A stretch of 15,434 nucleotides of DNA, from assembly GCA_937902115.1 (NCBI GenBank), contig CALGSR010000048.1:1-15434 (forward strand), read 5' to 3'. The notes below the pieces were generated by a model that was not told where the DNA came from, ran no database searches, and worked only from the letters and a program-made list of their open reading frames with translations. Made by a program: the position numbers and the translations under genes. Of this stretch, positions 15,278-15,434 are shown in pieces; within the stretch, counting starts at the first letter, position 1, and the number at the start of each line of letters is the position of its first letter. The stretch comes from an uncultured Bacillus sp. GTDB lineage: Bacteria > Bacillota > Bacilli > Bacillales > Cytobacillaceae.

Positions 15278-15306
15278 TTGCTACAATTGTGAAAGGTTAT
15301 TATAAT
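15278..15306 (+). promoter_or_regulatory. Sigma-A promoter for metA
   Basis: TTGCTA (15278-15283), 17-nt spacer, perfect TATAAT (15301-15306). Transcription would begin near 15313, at the foot of the leader hairpin and about 90 nt before the metA start. The rest of 15181-15277 holds the fhs ribosome site and a minus-strand TACAAT that may be its -10. Confidence 0.75.
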
Positions 15307-15316
15307 AATTTTATTG

Positions 15317-15383
15317 GAACTTAACGAACGCTCAGAGGGAAAAGGCTTCCCTCTGATAGAAGTTTTCACCTTGGTGTAAGTTC
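15317..15383 (+). promoter_or_regulatory. Structured 5' leader of metA
   Basis: Outer stem GAACTTA (15317-15323) with TAAGTTC (15377-15383) encloses a perfect 9-bp hairpin CAGAGGGAA (15333-15341) / TTCCCTCTG (15347-15355) with loop AAGGC. No S-box, T-box or intrinsic terminator is visible; CCTT at 15370-15373 could pair with AAGG of the ribosome site. A regulatory role is inference. Confidence 0.45.
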
Positions 15384-15402
15384 ATTCGAAGGAGATGATT
15401 AT

Positions 15403-15434
15403 TTGCCGATTAAATTGCCGAAACTTCTTCCAGC
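15403..15434 (+). CDS. metA: Homoserine O-acyltransferase MetA (N-terminal fragment)
   Basis: Only the first 10 codons are inside the window: TTG start, then PIKLPKLLPA. This matches the characteristic MPI-x-(I/L)P-x-x-LPA start of MetA, which acylates homoserine in methionine synthesis (acetyl in B. subtilis). AAGGAG lies 8 nt before the TTG. The gene is divergent from fhs and has its own promoter and structured leader. Identification rests on about ten residues. Confidence 0.65.
   Translation, partial: MPIKLPKLLP

Noticed and set aside
15317..15383. S-box (SAM-I), SAM-II, THF riboswitch or T-box upstream of metA
   Set aside because: The leader is too short and lacks the conserved core motifs of these classes as I know them.

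Overview
The window looks like a chromosomal segment of a Bacillaceae firmicute (Bacillus or a close relative). DNA is AT-rich, Shine-Dalgarno sites are strong (GGAGG type), several starts are TTG, and many genes have recognisable Bacillus subtilis counterparts (ypjP, brxA/yphP, yceF/meeF, yceG, yceH, cwlO, yfmR, fhs, metA). There is no prophage, IS element, CRISPR array, tRNA or rRNA. Almost every gene is on the minus strand, so transcription mostly runs from high to low coordinates.

Layout by increasing coordinate: (1) 1-890, a thymidylate synthase cut by the window edge; (2) 1002-1703, a secreted zinc protease of the Pro-Pro endopeptidase / lethal-factor-like family, head-to-head with a small GIY-YIG (DUF123) gene at 1743-2123; (3) 2124-2233, a nested inverted-repeat element between convergent genes; (4) 2227-5683, a stress-resistance operon yceG - telA/yceH - terD behind a near-perfect sigma-W promoter (5789-5814); (5) 5962-6210, a lone plus-strand two-TM protein; (6) 6246-8328, the other half of the Ter module: ypjP, a terD-family gene broken by a deletion, and terC (yceF/meeF), with a second near-perfect sigma-W promoter (8516-8541) upstream of ypjP; (7) 8630-8701, a 23-residue hydrophobic peptide gene; (8) 8760-9194, bacilliredoxin BrxA; (9) 9271-11148, a YfmR/Uup-type ABC-F protein with a 3-residue gap next to its first ABC signature; (10) 11312-12505, a CwlO-type peptidoglycan endopeptidase with a long leader and a WalR-like box; (11) 12972-13508, an unrecognised 178-residue protein whose start overlaps the original stop of fhs; (12) 13508-15180, formate-tetrahydrofolate ligase, frameshifted near its C-terminus; (13) 15403-15434, the first codons of metA on the plus strand, behind a good sigma-A promoter and a structured leader without an S-box.

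The main theme is envelope and metal stress: a Ter/TelA/YceG/TerC module under what look like two sigma-W promoters, plus a cell-wall hydrolase with a WalR-type promoter and a bacilliredoxin. The second theme is gene damage. Three otherwise well-preserved genes carry small deletions at conserved sites (about 20 nt in terD, 9 nt in the ABC-F gene, about 19 nt in fhs). This is either recent decay or a sequence/assembly problem. One-carbon and folate genes (thyA, fhs) and metA sit at the two ends. All identifications come from reading the sequence and from memory of the families; no database search was run.
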